A stretch of 64,000 nt of DNA, taken from NCBI RefSeq assembly GCF_000010165.1, contig NC_012491.1, positions 2,040,001 to 2,104,000 on the forward strand, written 5' to 3'. The stretch is from Brevibacillus brevis NBRC 100599 (GTDB lineage Bacteria; Bacillota; Bacilli; Brevibacillales; Brevibacillaceae). The notes beneath the pieces are model-generated. The model saw only the letters and a list, made by a program, of their open reading frames with translations, did not search any database and was not told where the DNA came from. Each line of letters starts with the position of its first letter. The first letter of the stretch is position 1. Positions 41,729 to 50,764 of the stretch are shown here, piece after piece. Made by a program: the position numbers and the translations under genes.

Positions 41729-43657
41729 TTAGCCGATATGCTGCAGCGAAGAATTTTTCTTGCGGCGAAGGTCTACATTCGGGCTGACATAAGGCTCAAA
41801 ATTGTGCTTTTGCTCAATGAAGATCTGATGCCACAGCATGAAGACCAGGATCGTCCAGATTTTGCGGCTGTAATCCGCATTGCCTTCACGGTGTTCATCG
41901 AGCATGTAGAGCACATAGGCCTTATTGATCAAATTATCCACCTTGGATTCAAAAATGATCTCTTTTGCCCATTTGTAAAATTCGTTTTTGAGCCAATGAC
42001 GAGTCGGAACAGGGAAGCCCAGCTTTTTTCTCGATTGGATCTCAGGTGGTAAGAAGTCTTTCATCGCTTCACGAAGAACGTGCTTGGTCGTGCCGTTGGC
42101 AATTTTGTACTTGGTTGGAATGGTAGCGGCGAATTCAAATACCTTCAGATCAATGAAAGGCACTCGCAACTCCAAAGAATTGGCCATCGTCATCTTGTCG
42201 GCCTTCATCAAAATGTTGCCTCTGAGCCAAGTGTGAATGTCCAAGTATTGCATCTTGGTCACATCATCATATTCGGAAGCGCGTTTGTAAATCTCTTCTG
42301 TAATGGTGAAAGGAGATACATACGATTCCGAACGGGTAATATCCTCCATGACGACGCGCTTTTTCATCTCTTCGCTGAAAATCAGTGCGTTTCCGAAGAA
42401 GCGCTGTTCAACCGTTTTCGACCCGCGGATGAGGAAGTTCTTCCCTTTTACCTGATCAGGGAGGCGTTCTGCCATGTATCCGATGGATTGGCGCATCCAG
42501 CCAGGCATTCCGGAAAACATTTTGAGAGAATGAGGCTCTCTGTAAATATTGTATCCGCCAAAAAATTCATCTGCACCTTCACCGGACAATACAACGGTTA
42601 CGTGTTCACTCGCCATCTGTGCTACGAAATAGAGCAAGATGGCAGATGGGTCTGCTACCGGTTCGTCCTGATGCCAGATCAGTCTTGGTAATTCATCCAT
42701 GTACTGCTTGGCGTTTATCACGCGCTCGAAATGCTCCGATCCCAAGTATGCTGCGGTTCGCTTCGCATAATCGAGCTCGCTATAACCAGGAATATCAGAG
42801 CCAACAGAAAAAGATTTGACTGGCTCAAATGTACGCAACATCCCAACGATACTGCTAGAGTCAACACCACTAGACAAGAAGGCTCCACGAGAAACTTCGC
42901 TAATTCGGTGTTTGTCGACAGATTCAAGCATGACACTGCGCGTACCCTCAACAAAATAAGAGAACGGCTTGCTTTCATCAGGCTTGAATTCTACATCCCA
43001 GTACCTTTCCAGCTTGATCTGGTCGTTTTCAACCACGAACGAGTGTGCAGGTGGTATACGGTAAATGCCAGCAAACATCGTTTCAGGATCAGGTACATAT
43101 TGGAACGTCAAATAGTGATAAAAAGCGGTTGGATTCACTTCGCGCTTGAAGCCTGGCAGCTCCAGCAAGCTTTTGATCTCACTGGCAACCCCGATCGAAT
43201 CATTCGTCTCAACATAGTAGAGAGGCTTGATTCCAAAATGGTCGCGTGCCCCAAACAGACGTTTTTTACGGGAGTCGTAGATCGTAAAGCCAAACATCCC
43301 GCGTAAATGCTTAGGTGCATCTGTTCCTACCTCTTCATAAAGGTGGAGGATGGTTTCAATATCAGAATCGGTGTGGAAAACGTGACCGATGTCCTTTAAC
43401 CATTGCTGTAACTCTTTGTAATTGTAGATTTCGCCGTTACCGATAATCCAGATGTCACGTGTTTCGTTAAACAGCGGTTGATGTCCGCCTTCCACGTCAA
43501 TGATGCTTAAACGACGAAAGCCCAGGGCGATGTTGTCTTCAAGGTGAAAACCATCGTCATCTGGACCACGGTGCAGGATGACACCCGTCATTGCACTAAT
43601 CGCTTCTTGTTGAACAGGCTTTTGCCGCTTGTTATAGAGTGATACGATTCCGCACAT
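41729..43657 (-). CDS. asnB: Asparagine synthase (glutamine-hydrolysing)
   Basis: The 642-residue protein has an N-terminal Ntn glutaminase domain with catalytic Cys2 (MCGIVSLYN) and HRGPDDDGF, FRRLSIIDVEGGHQPLFN and GNGEIYNYKEL. The C-terminal synthetase domain has the ATP pyrophosphate loop FLSSGVDSSSIVG near residue 260 and VVLSGEGADEFFGGY near 355. It makes asparagine from aspartate and glutamine. Start Met-Cys is fixed by chemistry, with GAGGAAGAG upstream. It lies between comEA and comEC, an unusual place. Confidence 0.95.
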   Translation of the reverse strand: MCGIVSLYNKRQKPVQQEAISAMTGVILHRGPDDDGFHLEDNIALGFRRLSIIDVEGGHQPLFNETRDIWIIGNGEIYNYKELQQWLKDIGHVFHTDSDIETILHLYEEVGTDAPKHLRGMFGFTIYDSRKKRLFGARDHFGIKPLYYVETNDSIGVASEIKSLLELPGFKREVNPTAFYHYLTFQYVPDPETMFAGIYRIPPAHSFVVENDQIKLERYWDVEFKPDESKPFSYFVEGTRSVMLESVDKHRISEVSRGAFLSSGVDSSSIVGMLRTFEPVKSFSVGSDIPGYSELDYAKRTAAYLGSEHFERVINAKQYMDELPRLIWHQDEPVADPSAILLYFVAQMASEHVTVVLSGEGADEFFGGYNIYREPHSLKMFSGMPGWMRQSIGYMAERLPDQVKGKNFLIRGSKTVEQRFFGNALIFSEEMKKRVVMEDITRSESYVSPFTITEEIYKRASEYDDVTKMQYLDIHTWLRGNILMKADKMTMANSLELRVPFIDLKVFEFAATIPTKYKIANGTTKHVLREAMKDFLPPEIQSRKKLGFPVPTRHWLKNEFYKWAKEIIFESKVDNLINKAYVLYMLDEHREGNADYSRKIWTILVFMLWHQIFIEQKHNFEPYVSPNVDLRRKKNSSLQHIG

Positions 43658-43695
43658 AAGAAATGACTCTTCCTCTCACTGGATTGCTCCTGCTA

Positions 43696-43724
43696 ACTCT
43701 ATCATGTATCGACAATCAACGCAA
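43696..43724 (-). promoter_or_regulatory. asnB promoter
   Basis: On the minus strand TTGCGT (43719-43724), 17 bases, TAGAGT (43696-43701) with a TG in the extended position, about 40 bases ahead of the ATG. Confidence 0.55.
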
Positions 43725-43888
43725 TCTCTTATGAATGCCAGTGATTGACCTCGAAAACGCTGATTCTACAAGGGAATTAGCCTTTCTTCTTTTCTATTTT
43801 TGTCCCCATTCGGTTAGATATACTCCCTTAGGAGACCATGAATCGTTCGACATAACGGTTCATGAAAGAACAGGACGGGGGAATTACA

Positions 43889-46264
43889 GTGTCAGTATGG
43901 ATAGCAAGCCTAGCGATGATGATCGGCCTCATTCTGTCCGCCTATTTGCATCCTGCTTGGCTGCTATTGGCTACAGGCTTATTAGGGGGAGTCGTTGCAT
44001 GTATCCCGTTACCATACCGCAAATGCGTTGCGTGCTACTCACTGATTTCTATTCTAGCAGGTCTCTTTTTTTATGGGTACGAGAATCTCCACAGCTCTGA
44101 AGTGAAACCATTAGCAGAAAGGGAGCAGACCATCTGGATAGAAGGTGTCATTGATTCTCCTGTGAGACGGGACGGCGATGCAGCACGATTTTTTGTCACG
44201 ATAACATCCTGGGGTGAAAACGAGCGTGATCAGAACGAGCATTGGTCTCTCGAAAAAATCGCGCTTCGTGTTAAACTTGCCTCTTTCCAAGAAGCAAAAC
44301 AAATAGAGCAGTGGAGACGTGGGAGTGTTATCGCGGCTCCGATCCGACTATCCTTACCAGCTCCTGCGCGCAATCCTCATGCCTTCGACTACGCCAGCTA
44401 TTTGTATTGGCAAGGTGTCCATGTCACAGGGGAAACAAGCTATCAAGCGGTTGAGATGACACCTGCTTTTTCTGTTTGGGCGAGCTTTCAAGAATGGCAG
44501 GACTCGGGTGCAAGGCGAATTGAATTATTATTTACAGATACAGAAACAGCGGGTTATATGAAGTCGCTCCTGCTTGGTCTTGGACAAGAGGTGAACCCCG
44601 AGCTTGCGGCGATGTATTCGAATTTGGGCTTAAGTCATATCCTCGCAATTTCCGGTTTGCATGTGACATTGGTCAGCTCTATGTTTATGTGGTGTTTGGA
44701 GCGGATTGGAATCAGACGCAGACTAGCATTTGTTGTAACGATTTTGTTCTTGATCGGGTATGTGCTTCTGGTGGGAGCCAGCGCGTCGGCGATCCGATCT
44801 GGACTGATGGGAAGTGTGGGGCTTCTCTGCCAGGTAGTTGGAAAGAAGTTGGATGGCAAAGACGTCTGGGCTGGGGCACTCATCCTAATGCTGCTGATGA
44901 ATCCGTATCAGCTGTGGCATGTCGGTTTTCAGCTTTCTTTTGCGGTAACACTTGGTCTGATCATTTTTGTGCCATACAGCTTGCATGTGTTTGTTCGGGT
45001 ACCTGTCTGGATTCGTACACTGCTGGCGGTTACTTTGTCAGCCCAGCTTGTTTCTTTTCCGTTTCTCATCTACCATTTTCATTTGTTCTCACCTGTGTCT
45101 TGGCTGGTCAATTTGGTAGTGACACCGATTCTCTCGGCCATAGCGCTACCATTCGGGTATATTGCAGTTGTCCTCGATTTCGTCCACCCGTTTTTGGCGG
45201 TGATTCCTGTTTGGTTATCGACGGCAATGCTGAAATGGATTCATCTTCCACTGTTTGCTATTGAAAAAATGAGGCTGCCCTTTACCTATTGGCCGCATCC
45301 TTCGTGGTGGTGGCTTGCTTTGTATACCTGTTTTTTGGGTGCTCTGCCCATTTCATGGAGGTTGGGCTATCATCGAAAGCGTGATATAATGCTTACTTTC
45401 GTTATATTTCTTTCGTTCATTGTAGCGGCGAGACAGCCGTTTTCAGGAGTCGAAGAAGTGCGAATTACCTTCCTTGATGTCGGACAAGGGGATTCCATCG
45501 TTGTCGAAATTGGTGATCAGAAGGTATACTTAATGGATGCGGGTGGGACAATGCAGTTCCCAGCTGCTGAACCATGGATGGAAAAACGTGACCCATTTGA
45601 GGTGGGGAAAGACGTCGTTCTGCCGTTTCTGATGGCCAGAGGAATCGAGAAAATCGATCGTGTCATCATGACGCATGGCGATCTGGATCACATTGGGGGA
45701 TTCAAATCGCTTGTTCCTCATTTTTCTTTTGGAGAGGTATTGGTGAATGGAACAGCACCTTCGAAATTGGAGGGTGAGATTGTCCAACTTTTCCAACAAG
45801 AAGGAGTTCCGATACTAACCGGGCTTCCGGGTCAATCATGGTCAGATGCACCAGGAATCGAGTGGAAGTGGCTGCACCCGGGTGAATCGACTTTTTCAGG
45901 AAATGATGCATCCGTAATACTCCAGCTGACTGCTTTCAACAAGACTGTATTGTTTACGGGTGACATTGAAAAGGATGGGGAAAGTCAGCTTGTTCAAAAC
46001 GGTTTGACTTCTGTGGATGTTTTGAAAGTAGCCCATCATGGAAGCAATACCTCGAGTACCGAAGAGCTCCTTGCAGTCACAGCACCAAAAGCCGCTGTAA
46101 TCTCTGCCGGGGTGAAAAATCGGTACGGGCATCCTTCGCCCGAAGTGCTACATCGCCTAAAAAAATCGGGTTCCGCCGTGTACAGGACTGATGCTCATGG
46201 AGCGATTACGCTGGTTATTACACCTACGGGATTATATTGGCAGGCCCAAATATTGGATACATAA
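43889..46264 (+). CDS. comEC: ComEC/Rec2 DNA-uptake channel
   Basis: The protein has about 791 residues. It has N-terminal helices with a DUF4131 region, a central multi-helix competence domain (LAISGLHVTLVSSMFMWCLERI, then VLLVGASASAIRSGLMGSVGLL), and a C-terminal metallo-beta-lactamase domain (ITFLDVGQGDSIVVEI, MTHGDLDHIGGF, FTGDIEKDG, VAHHGSNTSSTEELL), probably a nuclease for the non-transported strand. GTG at 43889 has GGGGGAATTACA upstream; the ATG at 43862 lacks a site. comEA and comER lie beyond asnB in the opposite direction, and comEB is not here. Confidence 0.94.
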   Translation: MSVWIASLAMMIGLILSAYLHPAWLLLATGLLGGVVACIPLPYRKCVACYSLISILAGLFFYGYENLHSSEVKPLAEREQTIWIEGVIDSPVRRDGDAARFFVTITSWGENERDQNEHWSLEKIALRVKLASFQEAKQIEQWRRGSVIAAPIRLSLPAPARNPHAFDYASYLYWQGVHVTGETSYQAVEMTPAFSVWASFQEWQDSGARRIELLFTDTETAGYMKSLLLGLGQEVNPELAAMYSNLGLSHILAISGLHVTLVSSMFMWCLERIGIRRRLAFVVTILFLIGYVLLVGASASAIRSGLMGSVGLLCQVVGKKLDGKDVWAGALILMLLMNPYQLWHVGFQLSFAVTLGLIIFVPYSLHVFVRVPVWIRTLLAVTLSAQLVSFPFLIYHFHLFSPVSWLVNLVVTPILSAIALPFGYIAVVLDFVHPFLAVIPVWLSTAMLKWIHLPLFAIEKMRLPFTYWPHPSWWWLALYTCFLGALPISWRLGYHRKRDIMLTFVIFLSFIVAARQPFSGVEEVRITFLDVGQGDSIVVEIGDQKVYLMDAGGTMQFPAAEPWMEKRDPFEVGKDVVLPFLMARGIEKIDRVIMTHGDLDHIGGFKSLVPHFSFGEVLVNGTAPSKLEGEIVQLFQQEGVPILTGLPGQSWSDAPGIEWKWLHPGESTFSGNDASVILQLTAFNKTVLFTGDIEKDGESQLVQNGLTSVDVLKVAHHGSNTSSTEELLAVTAPKAAVISAGVKNRYGHPSPEVLHRLKKSGSAVYRTDAHGAITLVITPTGLYWQAQILDT

Positions 46265-46317
46265 TCTGTTTGCAACTTTTTCAATGAGCGAACCGTCTGT
46301 AGGGGGGAGAAGAGAAT

Positions 46318-46863
46318 ATGCATGAAGCAGAGTTGATCAGGATGGCGCAATCCGGGGATCATGACGCGCTAGTTGAACTGCTTCGATCTATTGAGACCTC
46401 CGTTTACCGAAGCGCTTATTATATTCTAGGGAACGAACAAGACGCGCTCGATGCCTCCCAGGAAGTCCTCATTCGAATTTATCGAAAGTTGGACACCTAT
46501 CAGGAAAAAGCAAAGTTCTCTACCTGGGTACAACGCATTGTTAGCAACGTTTGTATGGATAAATTTCGCGCGAAGAAGGAAACGGTCTCAATTGACGAGC
46601 ACGAGTTGATCATTCCTGATCGTAACAACGTAGAGGAAGAAATCCTTCTCACCGGGCTGTCGAATGACATCCAGGAAGCCATCGGAAGATTGCCAAAGCA
46701 ATATCGAATGGTTGTAGTACTCCGCTATCTGGAGGATTTGTCTTATCAAGAAATAGCGGAGGCACTAGATTTGCCGCTTAACACGGTAAAGTCGTACTTA
46801 TTTCGGGCTAGGCAACAGTTACAGGAGCTGTTGTACGACTACCAGAAAGGGGGGATCGGTTGA
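46318..46863 (+). CDS. ECF-type RNA polymerase sigma factor
   Basis: The 181-residue sigma factor has region 2 (SVYRSAYYILGNEQDALDASQEVLIRIYRKLDTY, then FSTWVQRIVSNVCMDKFR, residues 28-85) and region 4 (AIGRLPKQYRMVVVLRYLEDLSYQEIAEALDLPLNTVKSYLFRARQQL, about 120-170). There are no regions 1 or 3, so it is an extracytoplasmic-function type. The ATG follows GGGGGGAG. The next gene, an anti-sigma factor, overlaps its stop, the usual coupling. The inducing signal is not evident. Confidence 0.92.
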   Translation: MHEAELIRMAQSGDHDALVELLRSIETSVYRSAYYILGNEQDALDASQEVLIRIYRKLDTYQEKAKFSTWVQRIVSNVCMDKFRAKKETVSIDEHELIIPDRNNVEEEILLTGLSNDIQEAIGRLPKQYRMVVVLRYLEDLSYQEIAEALDLPLNTVKSYLFRARQQLQELLYDYQKGGIG

Positions 46864-47720
46864 TGACCAACGAAGAGATTTTTGAACTCATGCAGCGGGA
46901 TTTGGATGGAGATTTGTCGGAGTCAGAGCAGCAACTACTCCATCGTTTGATCCAGAAAGATACTGACCTGCAGCTTATGTACAACCGTTTGAAAGATGTG
47001 TCACAACAATTGGAACATCTACCCCCTGTCGTACCTCCGATCAGCATCGTAGATTCTATCCTACCCAAGCTGGAGTCAGCCGCTGCAAAGCCTGCTGCGG
47101 TGAAATCTATGGTGAACGAGGAAATCCTGCCCACTCTGGAAGTTAAGCGTGAGTCGTCTTCACTGCCGGAATCAAAAAAGTGGAAGCGGATGAAAGTGTG
47201 GATGGCTAGTCTTGGTACTACAGCCGTCGCAGCCAGCTTATTGGTTGGCATGCTTTTCTCTGGCGGTGATGGTAAGAAGCAAGAAGTCGATTCGTTCCAG
47301 AACGGAACGGACATGACGCCAGCGGCCGTGGAACAACCTAAAACCCCCGGGCCAGATGCTCCCACTCCTCCAAGCAATAATCCAATATCATCGAATTCAA
47401 AAGAGGAAGAGGACAAGACGAAAAAGTCTACGAAATCGGCTACTCAGACGAAGAGTAAAAGGCCACCGGCAAAGAACGTTCAAAAGCAGACACCGCCACC
47501 GAAGAAAACGAATCCGCCACAGCCACCGAAGAAAGTTGTACCTCCACCGCCAGTAATGACAGATGATCAACCATCGGGCTGGCCGATCGGACTGGATGAG
47601 AATCCGGACAGAGAAGACAAAGAACCTGCTAATGACAAAAAGGACGACGACGGGGACAAGCAAGAGGAGAAAGACAAGGGAAAAAATAAAGAGAAGAAAA
47701 AAAATAAAGATAATGACTAA
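46863..47720 (+). CDS. Transmembrane anti-sigma factor with long charged tail
   Basis: The 285-residue protein has an N-terminal sigma-binding helical part (NEEIFELMQRDLDGDLSESEQQLLHRLI, residues 3-55), one membrane helix around 115-135 (VWMASLGTTAVAASLLVGMLF) and a low-complexity extracytoplasmic tail: proline-rich (PPPKKTNPPQPPKK), then almost purely Lys/Asp/Glu/Asn to the end. No zinc HxxxCxxC motif is seen. It should hold the ECF sigma inactive until a surface signal. The start ATG at 46863 shares a base with the sigma TGA. Confidence 0.85.
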   Translation: MTNEEIFELMQRDLDGDLSESEQQLLHRLIQKDTDLQLMYNRLKDVSQQLEHLPPVVPPISIVDSILPKLESAAAKPAAVKSMVNEEILPTLEVKRESSSLPESKKWKRMKVWMASLGTTAVAASLLVGMLFSGGDGKKQEVDSFQNGTDMTPAAVEQPKTPGPDAPTPPSNNPISSNSKEEEDKTKKSTKSATQTKSKRPPAKNVQKQTPPPKKTNPPQPPKKVVPPPPVMTDDQPSGWPIGLDENPDREDKEPANDKKDDDGDKQEEKDKGKNKEKKKNKDND

Positions 47721-47860
47721 CTTTTTTCCGCGTATGGACCGGCACCGCTTGCGGGGATTCTGCGTATAGTACATTATCAAGCACCCCCTGCTTACCGTTT
47801 GGGGAGGAGGAATCCCGGGGCTTTTCCCTAAACGTTTACATAGAGGTGCCAACGGATGAA

Positions 47861-47897
47861 AAAGCCGCTACCGATTCACTGGTGGCGGTTTTTTTTC
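47861..47897 (+). terminator. Terminator after the sigma/anti-sigma operon
   Basis: CCGCTACC and GGTGGCGG pair around eight bases, followed by eight T. The DNA from 47721 to here also holds G/C-rich repeats (CCCCC at 47784, GGGG at 47802 and 47817) without a clear gene. Confidence 0.85.
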
Positions 47898-47917
47898 GCT
47901 TTGCTCTCATCAACATG

Positions 47918-47926
47918 TGCTATAAT
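47918..47926 (+). promoter_or_regulatory. holA promoter (extended -10)
   Basis: TGC-TATAAT at 47918-47926 is a strong extended -10, 36 bases ahead of the holA start. TTGCTC at 47901 is only 14 bases away, too close for a normal -35. Confidence 0.6.
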
Positions 47927-47961
47927 AACGCAGGTAAGAAGAAGGAAAGGGGAGAAAACGT

Positions 47962-48999
47962 ATGCCACTCCTATCGGCTATTCGCGAAATACGGCAAAAA
48001 CAATTCTCGCCGATCTACGTCTTATACGGTCCGGAGTCTTTTCTGGCCGAAGATTTTTTGGCGGTGGCTCGTAAAGAAATGATTGATCCAGAATTTATGG
48101 ATTTGAATATGAGCATGTATGATTGCACCGAAACAGGATTGAGTGAAATTCTGCAGGATGCGGAAACCTTGCCGTTTATGGGCGAGCATCGATTGGTAAT
48201 TGCCAGACAAGCCTACTTTTTAACAGGAAGTAAGCCTTCGACGAAGGTAGAAAGTGACCCAGATGCTTTGCTCGATTATTTGCAAAATCCGCCCCCCTAC
48301 ACTACGCTTATTCTACATACAGAAGCGGACAAGCTCGATGAACGAAAAAAGCTGGTTAAAACGTTGCAGCAAAAAGCGAAAGTGATCCCTTTTCCGTTGC
48401 TAAAAGACGGGGATTTATACGGATGGGTAGAGCGGCAAGCGGGTAAATACCAGGCGAAAATTGATCGTCAGCAGACCATGAAGCTTGTGGAGCGAGTAGG
48501 AGCCGAGCTACGTCTACTGGACAAGGAAATCGAAAAGATGGCTCTGTTTGTCGGGGTGGGGGAAAGCATCACGGATGACGCTATTGAGCTGCTCGGAGCA
48601 CGTACGCTGGAGCAGGATGTATTCGGGCTGATTGAACAGGTCGCTTCGGGGAGATTGGACAAGGCACTCAGGATGATGTACGACTGCATGAAAACAGGAG
48701 AGGAGCCGATCAAACTGCTGGCTCTCTTGGCGAGGCAGTTCCGCATGCTGTTGCATGTCAAGCAATTGGCCCCGCGTGGTTATTCACAACAACAAGTGGC
48801 AGGCATGATTAAAATGCATCCCTACGCAGTGAAAAAAGCAATGGAACAAGCGCGTCATTTTTCTGAGGAGTCGTTAAAAAAACTGCTAGGTATCTTAGCC
48901 GAAGAAGATTTCCGGATGAAGTCAGGGCAAGTGGACAAGCGCCTCGCCCTCGAATTATTTATTGCACGTGCACATGACGAACGAACAAAACGGTCATGA
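47962..48999 (+). CDS. holA: DNA polymerase III delta subunit
   Basis: The 345-residue clamp-loader subunit has SPIYVLYGPESFLAEDFLAVARK at the N-terminus (P-loop-like but degenerate) and LPFMGEHRLVIARQAYFL. The C-terminal domain contains VASGRLDKALRMMYDCMKTGEEPIKLLALLARQFRMLL, typical of HolA/YqeN. It opens the sliding clamp. GGGGAG lies upstream of the ATG. It is convergent with rpsT as in Bacillus. Confidence 0.93.
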   Translation: MPLLSAIREIRQKQFSPIYVLYGPESFLAEDFLAVARKEMIDPEFMDLNMSMYDCTETGLSEILQDAETLPFMGEHRLVIARQAYFLTGSKPSTKVESDPDALLDYLQNPPPYTTLILHTEADKLDERKKLVKTLQQKAKVIPFPLLKDGDLYGWVERQAGKYQAKIDRQQTMKLVERVGAELRLLDKEIEKMALFVGVGESITDDAIELLGARTLEQDVFGLIEQVASGRLDKALRMMYDCMKTGEEPIKLLALLARQFRMLLHVKQLAPRGYSQQQVAGMIKMHPYAVKKAMEQARHFSEESLKKLLGILAEEDFRMKSGQVDKRLALELFIARAHDERTKRS

Positions 49000-49013
49000 C
49001 GATTTTTCATAGT

Positions 49014-49050
49014 AAAAAACCCCTAGAACAAGATGTTCACGGGGTTTTTT
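49014..49050. terminator. Bidirectional terminator of holA and rpsT
   Basis: AAAAAACCCC and GGGGTTTTTT, with inner GAAC/GTTC pairing, give T-runs for both strands. Confidence 0.9.
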
Positions 49051-49063
49051 GGCGCTTGGTCTC

Positions 49064-49339
49064 TTACGCTACAGGAGCGCTCAGAACGTTAAGCTTTTTC
49101 ATCAAACGAGACTTTTGACGGTTTGCTGCGTTTTTATGAATGAGACCTTTCGAAGCGGCCTTGTCCAGCTTTTTCACAGCCACCAGAAGAGTAGATTTCG
49201 CCAATGCTACATCGGAAGCAGCGACAGCTTTCTCAAAGTTCTTGATGGAAGTACGCAGATCAGACTTTTGAGAAGCGCGGTGTGCGCGACGCTTTTCGAT
49301 TGTTTTGGTGCGTTTAATCGCGGATTTAATGTTTGGCAT
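49064..49339 (-). CDS. rpsT: 30S ribosomal protein S20
   Basis: The 91-residue very basic helical protein reads [32 protein letters not shown] ... [24 protein letters not shown], the S20 signature. It binds 16S rRNA early in 30S assembly. The ATG at 49339 follows a near-perfect AAGGAGGTGA site. Confidence 0.97.
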   Translation of the reverse strand: MPNIKSAIKRTKTIEKRRAHRASQKSDLRTSIKNFEKAVAASDVALAKSTLLVAVKKLDKAASKGLIHKNAANRQKSRLMKKLNVLSAPVA

Positions 49340-49390
49340 GTGTGTCACCTCCTTAATACGACCATAGACATACAGTCATACAACAAAGTA

Positions 49391-49419
49391 ATTCTAGCAT
49401 GGGGCGAACCCATTTGCAA
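49391..49419 (-). promoter_or_regulatory. rpsT promoter
   Basis: On the minus strand TTGCAA (49414-49419), 17 bases, TAGAAT (49391-49396). Confidence 0.7.
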
Positions 49420-49430
49420 GAATGGATTCG

Positions 49431-49459
49431 GAATAAAAATGCAGGATTCAAGCAAGCTA
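49431..49459 (+). promoter_or_regulatory. Possible sigma-G/F promoter of gpr
   Basis: GAATA (49431-49435), 17 bases, CAAGCTA (49453-49459) fits the forespore consensus GHATR / CAT-N2-TA loosely. It is divergent from the rpsT promoter. gpr is a forespore gene in Bacillus. Confidence 0.45.
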
Positions 49460-49517
49460 GTAGCAGGAACAAAATGGTCAGTACTTTTTTCACTTCGGAT
49501 CAAAGGAGCTGATGAAC

Positions 49518-50618
49518 ATGGCACATAACATTGACTTGTCTGGTTATTCCATTCGTACGGATCTGGCCTTGGAGGCCCACGAGCTTGCTCAGCAGCAAAA
49601 CCAGAGTGATATTGAAGGCATTTGGCTGCAAGCTGACGATAGCGAGCCCAATGTGAAAGTAACGAGATTGCATGTGGAAACAGAGGAAGCGGGAAAGGAA
49701 ATCGGCAAGCTCCCGGGGCATTACCTAACCATTGAAGTGCCCAAGCTGCGGGATAACGATACATCGATTGAGGAGCAGGTGGCCAAGCGCTTTTCCGCCG
49801 AATTTGCGATGTTTCTCAAGCAACTGGGGATCACAGAGGACAAAAAGGCTCTCGTCGTTGGTCTGGGTAACTGGAATGTGACCCCCGATGCGCTTGGACC
49901 AATGGTTGTGGAAAATTTGTTGATTACACGCCATCTGTACACGCTGGCGCCTGAAACCGTTGGAGAAGGGTATCGGGAAGTCAGTGCGCTATCACCGGGC
50001 GTCCTTGGGATTACGGGTATAGAAACGAGTGAAATTATTTTTGGCGTCGTGGAAAAAAGCAAACCCGATTTTGTCATCTGTATCGATGCACTTGCGTCCC
50101 GCGCGCTGCACCGGGTCAACACTACGATTCAAATATCGGACACAGGGATTCATCCCGGATCAGGAGTCGGAAACAAGCGCAAAGCGATTGATCAGGAGAC
50201 ACTTGGTGTGCCTGTGATTGCGATAGGAGTCCCTACGGTCGTTTTTGCCTCCACGATTGTAAATGATGCGATTACATACTTGCTGGGGCATTTTGGACAA
50301 TCCATGGTGGAGAGCAAGCGGGTGTTTAACAAACTGGCATTGAGTACGCTGCCAGAGCGTAAGGAACCGTATACCGAAGAGGATTTGCCTGACTTGGAAT
50401 CCCGTAAGACATTCATGGGATTGGTAGGTTCACTGCCGGAAGAAGAGAAACGGCAACTGATTCATGAGGTCCTCCGGCCGCTTGGACAGGATCTGGTCGT
50501 CACGCCAAAAGAAATTGATGATTTTATTGAAGGCGTGGCTAATGTGATCGCAACAGGCCTGAATCGGGCCTTGCACAGTGCCGTAAATGAAGAAAATAGC
50601 GGCTCGTATACCCACTAA
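49518..50618 (+). CDS. gpr: Germination protease GPR
   Basis: The 366-residue protein starts with a propeptide ending near YSIRTDLALEAHELA, the self-cleavage region of GPR. It continues with VVGLGNWNVTPDALGPMVVENLL and CIDALASRALHRVNTTIQISDTGIHPGSGVGNKRKAI, family A25 signatures. It degrades small acid-soluble spore proteins during germination. ATG at 49518 has the better spacing to AAAGGAG than the ATG two codons upstream. Confidence 0.96.
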   Translation: MAHNIDLSGYSIRTDLALEAHELAQQQNQSDIEGIWLQADDSEPNVKVTRLHVETEEAGKEIGKLPGHYLTIEVPKLRDNDTSIEEQVAKRFSAEFAMFLKQLGITEDKKALVVGLGNWNVTPDALGPMVVENLLITRHLYTLAPETVGEGYREVSALSPGVLGITGIETSEIIFGVVEKSKPDFVICIDALASRALHRVNTTIQISDTGIHPGSGVGNKRKAIDQETLGVPVIAIGVPTVVFASTIVNDAITYLLGHFGQSMVESKRVFNKLALSTLPERKEPYTEEDLPDLESRKTFMGLVGSLPEEEKRQLIHEVLRPLGQDLVVTPKEIDDFIEGVANVIATGLNRALHSAVNEENSGSYTH

Positions 50619-50701
50619 GTCATGAAAAGCTAGAGTGAGAGAGAAAAGCTAGAAAAGGGTTCTATCGTCTCTATGAGCCTCATAAGCTAAAGCATAGACA
50701 A

Positions 50702-50735
50702 GCACGAGGGAAAGGGAAAGTTCTCCCGACGTGCA
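50702..50735 (+). other. Hairpin in the gpr-spoIIP gap
   Basis: GCACG/CGTGC with inner GGG/CCC form a stem without T-tract, 30 bases ahead of spoIIP. The same gap holds an 11-base direct repeat, GAAAAGCTAGA, at 50624 and 50643. Confidence 0.4.
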
Positions 50736-50764
50736 ATCATGCTACAGCTAGAGGAGTGAGACTG

